Below are positions 35,288-43,803 of a DNA stretch of 51,565 bases, piece by piece. The DNA lies in contig JAGGZW010000113.1 in assembly GCA_021161825.1 (NCBI GenBank), forward strand, positions 1 through 51,565, given 5' to 3'. The notes under the pieces were generated by a model that had not been told where the DNA came from, searched no databases, and worked only from the letters and a program-made list of their open reading frames with translations. Each line of letters starts with the position of its first letter. Positions within the stretch are counted from its first letter, which is position 1. The position numbers and the translations under genes were made by a program. Source of the DNA: Thermoproteales archaeon. GTDB lineage: Archaea > Thermoproteota > Thermoprotei > Thermofilales > B69-G16.

Positions 35288-36556
35288 TTAGTGAAGTTTA
35301 TACCACCCTTCAAGCCTATCCCATGACCATTCATAATCATCTGGAACGGCTAAGCTATAGACTATAGCACCTTTCCACACGGAAAACTCGGGATCTTTTG
35401 TCAGCTCGACCTGGGCATTTAACCCGAGATCCGCTAACTGTATAGTCACCTTCTCGGCCGCGTTACACGCAGTATCTTCAAAGCCTGGAGGAACTTTCCA
35501 AGCAAAATTTCCGCCACTTAAGATAATTTTCTTGTAAAGATGAGGTTGCAGTTCTAGCGGAGTTCTGCTAGCAGACCTAGCGATAGCCTCTCCTATGGTT
35601 ATAGTTCCCGGTATTTTCTCATCGCCTATTATAGTATCTCGCGGCCTTGGCATACCCCGCTTATAGTAGCTTTCGAAGATTTCATGCTCAGGATTAAATA
35701 CGATCTCTCCAATCAAAAACCTCATCCAAGAATTTTCTCCTAAATCTATCGATATTGTAGTTCCAGGTACTTTAAACACAGCTCTATACTTTTCTTTATC
35801 ATCCCTAGCGGCTTTAATAGCTTTATCCAGGTCGCGAGGGATTAAGCCTATGCTTTCCTTCACCATGCGAACAAGCCTTTCCTCCGGTATTAAATCACCA
35901 TATCCGTTATCCTTCAATATTTCCGCTGTAATAGCATTGGCTTCTGCTCCTCCACGATTTAGAGAAATTATACCTCCTCTTATCGGGTATCTCGAAATCG
36001 GGGTTATTTGCGTGTTACCATGACCCGATTCGACTACTATACAGGTTATGGTTTTCTGCGCTATCGCAACGGCAAGCGGCTGCGGTATGATAGTAACAGC
36101 TTTAACTACTCCATGTTCCTCATCTATTTTCTCGTGAATCTCAAATATTTTCTCGTACATGTATTTTGGAGCTATAGCAGATAGTGCCGCTGTCACATAA
36201 AAGCCATTAAATTTCGGGTCTCCTTTAGGCACGAATTTCAGCAAGCCATATTTTGTGATTTCATAAACTATTTCCCAAGCTCGCTTATTATCCTTCTCTA
36301 CAATCCCATCTTTCATAGGATAAATCAAGTATTTAGCCATGTCCTCTCTAGAACCTAAATACTGGGAAACTTCAGGACCAACGATTATACGCTTTGTTAT
36401 ACCAACAATTTTATAAATGATAGTATCTTCGCTTATCACAAATCCTCTATTCTCGATAACGTCGGGTTTTTCGGCTAATGGACCAAACTTATATTGACTG
36501 GTTCCATAGTCTTCGGCAAAAGCATACTTCCTCCTGTAGGGCTCGATCGAAGACAT
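35288..36556 (-). CDS. Crenactin (archaeal actin)
   Basis: A 422-residue actin-fold protein of normal crenactin length. Visible elements are the phosphate-1-like strand and loop FAEDYGTSQYKFG, phosphate-2 CIVVESGHGNTQITPI, the connecting RGGIISLNRGGAEANAI and the adenosine loop IILSGGNFAWKVPPG. Crenactin forms actin-like double filaments linked to cell shape in Thermoproteota. It is the first gene of an operon with a coiled-coil protein, a 59-residue protein and a Rad50-like ATPase. It is divergent from two small genes at 36624 and 37048. Confidence 0.9.
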   Translation of the reverse strand: MSSIEPYRRKYAFAEDYGTSQYKFGPLAEKPDVIENRGFVISEDTIIYKIVGITKRIIVGPEVSQYLGSREDMAKYLIYPMKDGIVEKDNKRAWEIVYEITKYGLLKFVPKGDPKFNGFYVTAALSAIAPKYMYEKIFEIHEKIDEEHGVVKAVTIIPQPLAVAIAQKTITCIVVESGHGNTQITPISRYPIRGGIISLNRGGAEANAITAEILKDNGYGDLIPEERLVRMVKESIGLIPRDLDKAIKAARDDKEKYRAVFKVPGTTISIDLGENSWMRFLIGEIVFNPEHEIFESYYKRGMPRPRDTIIGDEKIPGTITIGEAIARSASRTPLELQPHLYKKIILSGGNFAWKVPPGFEDTACNAAEKVTIQLADLGLNAQVELTKDPEFSVWKGAIVYSLAVPDDYEWSWDRLEGWYKLH

Positions 36557-36623
36557 GCGCTCACCTAATTACAAGCACCTATCTATTTAAGAACCTATGT
36601 CCTATATTTAAATTAATAAGGCG

Positions 36624-37001
36624 ATGAGAATGGTCGAATCCGCAATCCCGATAACAATATATGTTGATAACCAGGAAATAGCCCGCGGATATTTTAGGCG
36701 GAGCATAGCGCCGTTAACTGTTGTTAAGCTAATGGACTTGCTACCTATTCAAGGGCACATTTTTTACCTTGGAAATATAGCCTACATAATAATAAACGTT
36801 AGATTGCCGCCTGAAAACTCAACTAAAGAGTTAAAGCAGGGATCTTTGTTTTACTGGCCGATGGGTAGAGGATTTGGTGTATCCTTAAAGACTCATACTT
36901 TCCGATACAACGTAAACCTTATCGGCGAGATAACTGAAGGATTAGAAAATCTTACCAAAGTAAAAAGAAGCGCTTTAATTCGAGTAGATAAATCAAAGTG
37001 A
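36624..37001 (+). CDS. Cyclophilin-like fold protein (TM1367/PF04126 type)
   Basis: A 125-residue protein. The pattern IQGHIFYLGNIAYIIINVRLPPEN...LKQGSLFYWPMGRGFGVSL...VNLIGEI matches the small cyclophilin-like family typified by TM1367. No proline isomerase activity is assumed. It is divergent from crenactin with 67 nt between starts, so its promoter may be shared. Any link to the cytoskeleton is inference. Confidence 0.72.
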   Translation: MRMVESAIPITIYVDNQEIARGYFRRSIAPLTVVKLMDLLPIQGHIFYLGNIAYIIINVRLPPENSTKELKQGSLFYWPMGRGFGVSLKTHTFRYNVNLIGEITEGLENLTKVKRSALIRVDKSK

Positions 37002-37047
37002 GCTCGCCAGCTATTTATACATCACGCTACTTATTTTTGTTGAGAAT

Positions 37048-37407
37048 ATGGAGAATAAATGCATACCAGTAGAAGTATCTACATTTGAAGATTTGATCAG
37101 GTTCGCAGCGTCGATGAGATCCTTTGGACAGAACAGTTACATACTACATTTCAAGAACGGAAAAAGGCATGTATACGGAGTGTTCGTAGTGTTCAGAGAT
37201 TACTATAAGTTCTATGGATTACCTTTATTCTACTATATCGAAAGAGCGAATCCTATACAGGAGCGCTACATACTTGTTAAAGTAGATGAGAAGGGAGAGG
37301 CTATAGAAGTTTCAAACGGAGTAAAGTCTGGGTGGATACCAATACCAATAATATCGCTCAAAGAAAAACCAGATATCATACCTAGCCTAAAATCAGTGGA
37401 TTTCTAG
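37048..37407 (+). CDS. Conserved hypothetical protein
   Basis: A 119-residue beta-rich protein of unrecognised family (NSYILHFKNGKRHVYGVFVVFRDYYKFYGLPLFYYIE, then ILVKVDEKGEAIEVSNG). No transmembrane or metal motif. It follows the cyclophilin-like gene by 46 nt and is probably co-transcribed. I considered arcadin-1 because of the position, but have no sequence basis for it. Confidence 0.65.
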   Translation: MENKCIPVEVSTFEDLIRFAASMRSFGQNSYILHFKNGKRHVYGVFVVFRDYYKFYGLPLFYYIERANPIQERYILVKVDEKGEAIEVSNGVKSGWIPIPIISLKEKPDIIPSLKSVDF

Positions 37408-37436
37408 ATTTTAAATTAAAGCCTGGTAAAATACAA

Positions 37437-38450
37437 CTATATTCTTTTTAATATTTTCTCTAGGACGCTCCACAGGTCTTCTTTTATATAATCCGTCACT
37501 TCCATTTTTCGGCGATCTCTCCTGATAATCACCCTCCTACTTGGATCTTCGACAATTTTCCCTATTTTCGAAGCTCTTATACCTTCCTTTTCAAGATTTT
37601 TTATTATTTTTTCAGTCGATTCTGCTGGCGATACGATCAGCAAGCTTCCTGAACTAATTGTTGTTAACGGATCTGCTTTTACAACATCTAGAATGATTTC
37701 TGTCTCCGGTAGAATTATCATACTTTCCTCGTATGCTACAAAGCCGTAGCCAGATGCAAGCGACAATTCCAGCAACCCGTTTGCTACACCTCCTTCCGTC
37801 GGATCGTGCATTGAGTGAACCTCGCCACTATTAATCGCTATTAACGCGTCTTTCACCACGCTTATCTGCTCTGATAAAGCCTTCGCTCTCTGAAGAACCT
37901 GCCCACTAACCTTATCTTTTAAATAGTCATACAACTCGTTCGCTATTATCGAAGTCCCCTCTATAGCTACGCCCTTTGTCAAGATTATATCGTCTCCCGG
38001 TCTACAGTTTTTCGTCGTAACGTATTTCGTTTTTTCAACTTCTCCAAGCGCTGTCATCGATATTATCGGCCTGTTTAAACCCAGCGTGAACTCGGTATGT
38101 CCACCTACGATACATGCATCTAGCTCATCAACCGCCTTTCTCATATCTCTAAAAATCTCCTCCACCCGATCTTCCCAACCTAATGGAAGCATAATAACCG
38201 GAAGGAACCAAATCGGCCTAGCACCTCTAGTCGCTATATCATTAGCCACAATGTGCACAGCATACCATCCTATCCTCGTCACCGCACCAGTTATAGGATC
38301 TGAATGTATCACAAGCAGCTTATCACCAATATCTATCAACGCCGCATCTTCACCTATTTGAGGACCCGTCACAATTCTAGGATCGTCCTTCCTTACTATA
38401 CTCAAGCATTTTTCTAATAAATCTGGAGGTAGCTTACCCTCAATCAACAA
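37437..38450 (-). CDS. HypE/AIR synthase-related (PurM-like) protein
   Basis: A 337-residue PurM-fold protein: IGEDAALIDIGDKLLVIHSDPITGA, then NDIATRGARPIWFLPV and VGGHTEF, with MHDPTEGG in the C-terminal half, as in HypE and archaeal AIR synthase-related proteins. ATP binding is expected. No hydrogenase or Hyp genes are present, so hydrogenase maturation is not assumed. Tandem TTG codons are the possible starts, overlapping the end of the broken ECF gene. Confidence 0.82.
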   Translation of the reverse strand: MLIEGKLPPDLLEKCLSIVRKDDPRIVTGPQIGEDAALIDIGDKLLVIHSDPITGAVTRIGWYAVHIVANDIATRGARPIWFLPVIMLPLGWEDRVEEIFRDMRKAVDELDACIVGGHTEFTLGLNRPIISMTALGEVEKTKYVTTKNCRPGDDIILTKGVAIEGTSIIANELYDYLKDKVSGQVLQRAKALSEQISVVKDALIAINSGEVHSMHDPTEGGVANGLLELSLASGYGFVAYEESMIILPETEIILDVVKADPLTTISSGSLLIVSPAESTEKIIKNLEKEGIRASKIGKIVEDPSRRVIIRRDRRKMEVTDYIKEDLWSVLEKILKRI

Positions 38451-39155
38451 ACAACACCCTATACTGCTTAAGCACTTTTTTCAAAGTCGAATATAAGGGT
38501 ATTGCCCCAATAGTTCCTACAACGGCTTGACCATTGTTAAATGGCACCTCCGCAAGCGCAGCCACGTTTAAGATAAATGTCTCATACAGGTAGTATCCTA
38601 TACACCATAAAAAATCCTCCCGTAAGAGTTGAAACCACAAGAGATGTTGTCTCGCCTAGCTTGTAAAGTAAAATAGCTATGAAAATTACAACTATCAGCG
38701 CGTACAAAATCATGCTTGGCATGCTTAGCGTGAATATTTCATAGGAACCTATTGCAAACGTAAACGTTAATGTTCCACCGTATAGAATCGTCCAAAGCCC
38801 GGTAAATACCACAAGCAGTGAAAAGTTCACGAGCAGGCTTGACGCTCTACTTTCAAACCTTGGAAGTTTTCTAGATAGATAGCCTACTATAAAACCTTTC
38901 CACTCCTTTAATTACAGCGTGGCAGGAGCATAAACGTAATATCCCGCACATGTCCGCTAGTGCCGAGCCCACTTCACCAGCTATACACCCTACCGTAGGC
39001 CCAAACAATAGCGTGGCCATATATACCACGATTTCGCCCAAGTTGAAATATCCTTGAGTTTCTGGAATGCTGATTTGAAAACCAACAGTCGTTAAAGCTA
39101 TCAATGCCGTGAAAACAACCGTTATAGATATAGTCTTTGAATCCAATTTTAGCAT
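38440..39155 (-). pseudogene. ECF transporter S component, broken by about four frameshifts
   Basis: The N-terminal part (ITVVFTALIALTTVGFQISIP, LGEIVVYMATLLFGPTVG) is a typical ECF substrate-binding (S) membrane protein. Four joins are needed to read it through: near 38942 (C-G then YYVYAPATL), near 38913 (back to VIKGVER), near 38895 (to FIVGYLSRKLPRF...) and near 38584 (LPV then YETFILNVAALAEVPF). The rebuilt protein is about 235 residues and ends at TGA 38440. An AAGGAGCTG ribosome site precedes ATG 39155. Neighbouring long genes are intact, so decay is more likely than sequencing error. Confidence 0.72.
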
Positions 39156-39214
39156 GTCAGCTCCTTGGATGGTTATTAGACTAGAAAATAAAAAATAGTA
39201 TTCAAATTAGAATA

Positions 39215-40600
39215 TTATCTAGATTTTAGTTTTTTAACAACCTTCAAACCCTTTTCTGTGATTACGTAGATTTTCCTATCAGGGAAAGAAAGCTTTCTTA
39301 TTAAACCCAGTTCTTCCAATCTTTTCAAGTGATAGTACACGGCGGGTTTTGAAATATTATACTTTTCAGCCAGCCATCTCCATATTGCATAACCATGAGA
39401 TTCGTTCTCCGATAATAAGCTGAGAATTCTAAGGCTTGTTTTGCCAATATGTGGCAGTGTTTTTCTATCGTCCATCTCCAGTATTCTCAAAAGCGTTTGA
39501 GGATGTTTTATGCCAGCACCAGTAGCTATTAGCACTACTACCTCGTCTCTATCCACAATCTTTTCCTCAAGTAGTTTTTTTAAGCCAGCGACAACAGCGG
39601 CCGAGGCTGTTTCGACGAGTAACCCCTCGTATTTCGCCAGCATCTTCAAGCTATCGACTATGTCCGCGTCGTCGACAGCTACGGCGTAGCCACGGCTATC
39701 CCTTAAAGCTTTCAAGACATCTTTTCCTCTCAACGGATACTTTACCAATAATTCTCTCGCGATAGTATAGCATTCTTTGCATTCTACAGGCTTTTCCAAT
39801 CCCATTTCAAAAGCATCCACTATGGGCTTACAACCCGAAGCCTGAACTCCAACGATCCTCGGCAGTTTTTCAATAAATCCAAAACGCTTCAATTCATTAA
39901 ATCCTTTCCATATGGAAAACGCTAGAACACCATGGCCTACCGGAATAACGACAACGTCAACCTCGCTTAAATCCTCAAATAATTCGAAGGCTATAGTCTT
40001 ATAGCCTTCGACCAGAAAAGGATCTTTTGGAGTAACATTGTAAGCGCCCGCTTTCGCTTTCTTAAATCTACGAACTTCACCGCCAAAAAATACTACTTGG
40101 TATAATTTTTCAATTTGAGGATGATCCTCAAAATTTACAGTTAATTTTAAACCAGAAGCAGCGGCGTAAGCCGCTAAGGAAGCGGCTATGTCGCCACCAG
40201 TAAAAGACCATAGTTCTCTAAAGCCATAATGCAATGCAGCAGCAGCGACCACGGCAGCCCCCCTATCCGTGAAGGCGCCTGTAGGATTTGTTCTTTCATC
40301 TTTTATAAACAGGTTTTTTAATTTGAAAACCTGTCTTAACCTTTTGGCTTTACTAAGAAAAGTCCCTCCCTCGCCCAAAGTTGTTTTTTGAGAAAAATCA
40401 GGTAATAAAGAAGAATACCGCCACACTCCGGCTGATTTTCCGGAAAGATTAAGGGTATTATTGAGATCAATGTTATATTCAAGAGATATAGCTTCATTGC
40501 AAACTTCGCAACTTGTGTAAAATCCCTTGATAAAATTTTTCGACCAGCCGCATTTATCGCATTTATAGTATAATCTTTTTTCTTTAAAGCTCATAGACAT
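39215..40600 (-). CDS. Threonine-synthase-like protein lacking the PLP lysine, fused to a winged helix
   Basis: A 461-residue protein. A zinc ribbon (Cys14, Cys17, Cys31, Cys34) and a fold-type II PLP-enzyme body follow the archaeal threonine synthase plan. The lysine motif NPTGSFKDRG is NPTGAFTDRG here: Thr111 stands where the PLP-binding Lys should be. STGN is also altered to FTGGD. Residues about 385-461 form a PadR-like winged helix (GYAIWRWLAEKYNISKPAVYYHLKRLEELGLI). I infer a ligand-sensing transcription regulator. A 12-bp palindrome lies 11 nt before the start. Confidence 0.82.
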   Translation of the reverse strand: MSMSFKEKRLYYKCDKCGWSKNFIKGFYTSCEVCNEAISLEYNIDLNNTLNLSGKSAGVWRYSSLLPDFSQKTTLGEGGTFLSKAKRLRQVFKLKNLFIKDERTNPTGAFTDRGAAVVAAAALHYGFRELWSFTGGDIAASLAAYAAASGLKLTVNFEDHPQIEKLYQVVFFGGEVRRFKKAKAGAYNVTPKDPFLVEGYKTIAFELFEDLSEVDVVVIPVGHGVLAFSIWKGFNELKRFGFIEKLPRIVGVQASGCKPIVDAFEMGLEKPVECKECYTIARELLVKYPLRGKDVLKALRDSRGYAVAVDDADIVDSLKMLAKYEGLLVETASAAVVAGLKKLLEEKIVDRDEVVVLIATGAGIKHPQTLLRILEMDDRKTLPHIGKTSLRILSLLSENESHGYAIWRWLAEKYNISKPAVYYHLKRLEELGLIRKLSFPDRKIYVITEKGLKVVKKLKSR

Positions 40601-40610
40601 ACTAACAACC

Positions 40611-40622
40611 CTGAATATTCAG
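40611..40622. promoter_or_regulatory. Palindrome upstream of the threonine-synthase-like regulator
   Basis: CTGAATATTCAG is a perfect 12-bp palindrome 11 nt before the ATG of the winged-helix fusion gene. It may be an autoregulatory operator. A related half-site arrangement (ATTC-N6-GAAT) lies at about 39190-39206 before the ECF gene. Confidence 0.4.
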
Positions 40623-40745
40623 ATAAGAAAAATAAATCTATTGGAGAACTAGAAAAATGATAGCCTATTTCTAATCTTTAACTTAACTCTCTAGCACTGT
40701 ATTATTAAAATTATAAACTTAAAAAAGAAGTTTTGCGAGGCGTCA

Positions 40746-41579
40746 TTATCCTTTAATTGTTCCTCCAACCACGCCTCTCAAATAATACTTCTGTAGTAAA
40801 GCAAACACTAGCAAAGGCATAGACATGGCGAGCACGGAAGCTGCGGCCATATGATCCCATCTTATAAAATACCTCCCTTTGAGCATAGGTATAGTCTGCG
40901 TTACAACGAATTTATCTGGCGTAGCTAAAAGCACCAGCGCGAAGAAGAAATCATTCCATACCCAATTAAACTGTAGAGTTGCTATTGACACTAGCGCTGG
41001 CAAAGATATAGGCAAGACTATCCTGAAAAATATCTGGATATCAGATGCTCCGTCAATACGCGCTGCCTCTTCTATCTCAATCGGCAGCGTCATAAAGAAG
41101 TTTCTTAAAAACAGTATGATCCAGGGAAGGCCAAAGGCAGAATGAAGCAATATAAGACCCGTATGTGTATTCCAGAGACCAAGATTTACTTCAAGTAGAA
41201 AGACAGGAAGTATCACCATTTGCTGAGGCAGGCTCATGAAAACAACGATGGTTAAAAAAAGTAAATCTCTCAGAGGAAAGCGAAATCTCGAAAAACCGTA
41301 TGCCGCTAATGAAGCAACTAATATTGGTATAATAGTTGATGGTATCGCGATAATGAAAGAATTCACAAATGCACGTCCGATAGGCGCAGTTCTATAATTC
41401 CATACGTAAACGTAATTTTCCAACGTTAAGGTTAATTTCTCTATATTCCACCATCCACTCACAATTTCCTCGTAGGGTCTAATTGAAGTTACGAAAATAC
41501 CTACAAATGGAATTATCCAGATCAGTGATATTGCCCAAGCTATCGCATGGACTATAATTGTTTCCTTCCGCAGCTTCAT
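40746..41579 (-). CDS. Sugar ABC transporter permease (MalG-like)
   Basis: A 277-residue binding-protein-dependent permease with six predicted membrane segments and the EAA loop EEAARIDGASDIQIFFRIVLPISLPA (about residues 165-190), which docks the ATPase. It overlaps the end of the MalF-like gene by 4 nt. No malK-type ATPase gene lies in the window, so a shared ATPase is likely. Confidence 0.93.
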   Translation of the reverse strand: MKLRKETIIVHAIAWAISLIWIIPFVGIFVTSIRPYEEIVSGWWNIEKLTLTLENYVYVWNYRTAPIGRAFVNSFIIAIPSTIIPILVASLAAYGFSRFRFPLRDLLFLTIVVFMSLPQQMVILPVFLLEVNLGLWNTHTGLILLHSAFGLPWIILFLRNFFMTLPIEIEEAARIDGASDIQIFFRIVLPISLPALVSIATLQFNWVWNDFFFALVLLATPDKFVVTQTIPMLKGRYFIRWDHMAAASVLAMSMPLLVFALLQKYYLRGVVGGTIKG

Positions 41580-42484
41580 CGCACCACCATATACCTTATA
41601 ATGTAAACGGCAAAGCCGAGAGTAATTAACGTCAATAAAGTAGCTATTGCCGACGCAGTCCCGTAATTTGACGGTATTTTAAAGAAAGCGTCCATATACA
41701 TTTCAAGAGCGAGAACAGTCGAAGCAGCTCCAGGACCTCCAAGCGTGACGACGTAAACTATATCAAAAACCTTTAACGCCCATAGAACGCTCATAGTTAC
41801 GACTACTATAGTCGCTGGTTTCAAGAGAGGAATTATTATCTTCCTAAATATTAAAAAGCCAGACGCTCCATCAACTTTAGCTGCTTCTATTAGTTCTGGG
41901 GGAATAGTTTCGAGGCCAGCAGAATATACTATCATGCTAAATCCAGTCCATATCCAAACAGAACCCAATATTAAAGAGATTAGGGCAGTGTCTGGATAGG
42001 CGGTCCACGTTCTAACAATGTCTCCTAGCCCAACCGCCTTAAGTACGGCATTTAAAATGCCAGCATCGGCGTCGTATATAAAGCGTAGCATGATACCGCC
42101 AACAACCATTGGAGTTACCATGCCGAGGAAAATTATTGATTTTAGTATAGTCCCTCCCTTGACATTTTTAAAAATAACAGCTAGTACAAGCCCTAGAACT
42201 GTAGATAAGGGAACATGTATTAAAATCCATATAGCGTTATGCACAAGTGCTCCATACGGCGGGCCATCCAGTAAAGATCTGCCATAGTTTATTATAGTCT
42301 TCCGCGTGAGAACCTCGACGTAGTTATCTAACCCTATAAATTCTCTTGGCCCACCGCTCCAATCGAGAAAGCTCATATAAATAGTGTAGATCGTCGGCCC
42401 TATCACAAACATAAGTAACATGACAAGAGCCGGAGTTAAGAAAAAAAGAGGGATTTTATATTTTGCCTTTCTCACCTTCGACAC
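41576..42484 (-). CDS. Sugar ABC transporter permease (MalF-like)
   Basis: A 302-residue permease with six or more membrane segments and the EAA loop IEAAKVDGASGFLIFRKIIIPLLKPA. It forms the pore with the MalG-like permease. It starts directly after the binding protein stop and overlaps MalG by 4 nt, forming one operon read leftward. Confidence 0.93.
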   Translation of the reverse strand: MSKVRKAKYKIPLFFLTPALVMLLMFVIGPTIYTIYMSFLDWSGGPREFIGLDNYVEVLTRKTIINYGRSLLDGPPYGALVHNAIWILIHVPLSTVLGLVLAVIFKNVKGGTILKSIIFLGMVTPMVVGGIMLRFIYDADAGILNAVLKAVGLGDIVRTWTAYPDTALISLILGSVWIWTGFSMIVYSAGLETIPPELIEAAKVDGASGFLIFRKIIIPLLKPATIVVVTMSVLWALKVFDIVYVVTLGGPGAASTVLALEMYMDAFFKIPSNYGTASAIATLLTLITLGFAVYIIRYMVVR

Positions 42485-43738
42485 CTAAGCTTTACCGAGA
42501 GTTTTCAGATGGCTTTCTTTTAGATTGTCCAATACAGTATCTAATGCGTCCGGTTGAACCCATAGAAGTTTTAGCTGATCCCAGAACGTTCTCTGGAAAT
42601 CTCCTCCAATAGCATCGTCGAGGTCTGGAACAACCTTGACGGTTTTCATAAAATCTACGACAGCTTTATCCGCTGGCTTGTAAGCATCGGCTGGGACGTC
42701 GGCGTGAGTTCCCAAAAATCCTCCCTGTTCGACCATTATTTTTTGTCCTTCCGGTCCTGCAAGGAACTGTAACAGCTTTTTCGCTTCTTCGGGATGTTCT
42801 GTATATTTTGGTATTATAACCCAGTCTCCGCCCGCTACAACGCCTTTAGCTTCTGGAAACGGGAAGAACCCGAGATCGTTAACGTCCTTAACTTGCGGCA
42901 TCACGCTCATCCAGTTACCCATGAAGTATATTCCATACTTCTCGTTCCATAGCTTGTCTATTTGCGATGTCCATTCATCCGGAGTGCTGAAGTATCCTTT
43001 TGATATCAGATCTGCAAGCTCCTCAAATACAGCCTTAACTTCAGGATCATCGAACGAGATTTCTCCAGAGATTAGCTTCAGCTGAAGCTCCGGGCTTCCA
43101 CGATTTATTATAAACGCCTCAGTCACATCGGATAACGGCCACCCTACGCCGTCTCCGCTGGCTATAGGAGCTTCAATTCCCGGAATGTTCTTTAATTTCT
43201 CCAGCAAGTCTAAAAATTCATCCCATGTTTTTGGAGGAGTCAAGCCATGCTTCTCAAAGAAGGATTTCTTATACCAGAAGCCTGGTTTAGCCCATGCCTT
43301 GAACGGAGCAGCGTATATCTTACCATCGACCGTAACCATATCTATATAATCTTTAGGATACTTGGTTGGATCTATCAAATCCGTTACTTCAAGCAAGTGA
43401 CCAGCTTTCCCCAGCTCACGGATCCAAGCCGGCCAGGGCGCAACAATTAAATCTGCAACTGTTTTCCCAGCAGCAAACTGAGTAGGAATGCCCACCTGTA
43501 AGCCTTCAGTTGTTTGCGATACGTGCTTAACCTTAATGCCTGTTTTCTCTTCAAATGCTTTGAGAGCTTTTAAAAAGTTTTCTTCTTCTGTTCCTCCCCA
43601 AAGGCTGAAAACAACTAGTTCAACTTCTTCTTTAGGCGGAGGAGCAGGTTTCATTACTAACGGAGCGATAACAAAGGTGCCTATCAACAATCCAATAATA
43701 AAAGATGCTATAATACCAACTATTGCCTTTTGTTCCAT
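42485..43738 (-). CDS. Sugar ABC transporter substrate-binding protein (MalE-like)
   Basis: A 417-residue protein. The N terminus MEQKAIVGIIASFIIGLLIG is a membrane anchor or uncleaved signal, followed by a Pro-rich linker (PAPPP) and a family 1 solute-binding domain (ELVVFSLWGGTEEENFLKALKAFEEKTGIKV). Given the neighbours treT and a TrmB-like regulator, trehalose or maltose is the most likely ligand. It is the first gene of the transport operon and divergent from the regulator. Confidence 0.92.
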   Translation of the reverse strand: MEQKAIVGIIASFIIGLLIGTFVIAPLVMKPAPPPKEEVELVVFSLWGGTEEENFLKALKAFEEKTGIKVKHVSQTTEGLQVGIPTQFAAGKTVADLIVAPWPAWIRELGKAGHLLEVTDLIDPTKYPKDYIDMVTVDGKIYAAPFKAWAKPGFWYKKSFFEKHGLTPPKTWDEFLDLLEKLKNIPGIEAPIASGDGVGWPLSDVTEAFIINRGSPELQLKLISGEISFDDPEVKAVFEELADLISKGYFSTPDEWTSQIDKLWNEKYGIYFMGNWMSVMPQVKDVNDLGFFPFPEAKGVVAGGDWVIIPKYTEHPEEAKKLLQFLAGPEGQKIMVEQGGFLGTHADVPADAYKPADKAVVDFMKTVKVVPDLDDAIGGDFQRTFWDQLKLLWVQPDALDTVLDNLKESHLKTLGKA

Positions 43739-43775
43739 TTTATCACCAAATAGTGATACGATTGTAAGATATCTA

Positions 43776-43793
43776 TAAATAATCGATTATTTA
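43776..43793. promoter_or_regulatory. 18-bp palindrome in the divergent malE/trmB promoter
   Basis: TAAATAATCGATTATTTA is a perfect palindrome in the 65-nt gap between the divergent binding-protein and TrmB-like genes. It overlaps TATA-like sequence for both directions, so occupancy would block both promoters. It is the best candidate operator for the TrmB-like protein. Confidence 0.55.
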
Positions 43794-43803
43794 AGTATTA
43801 TGT

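Noticed and set aside
37048-37407. Arcadin-1
   Set aside because: Position is suggestive, but I see no sequence feature that identifies it.
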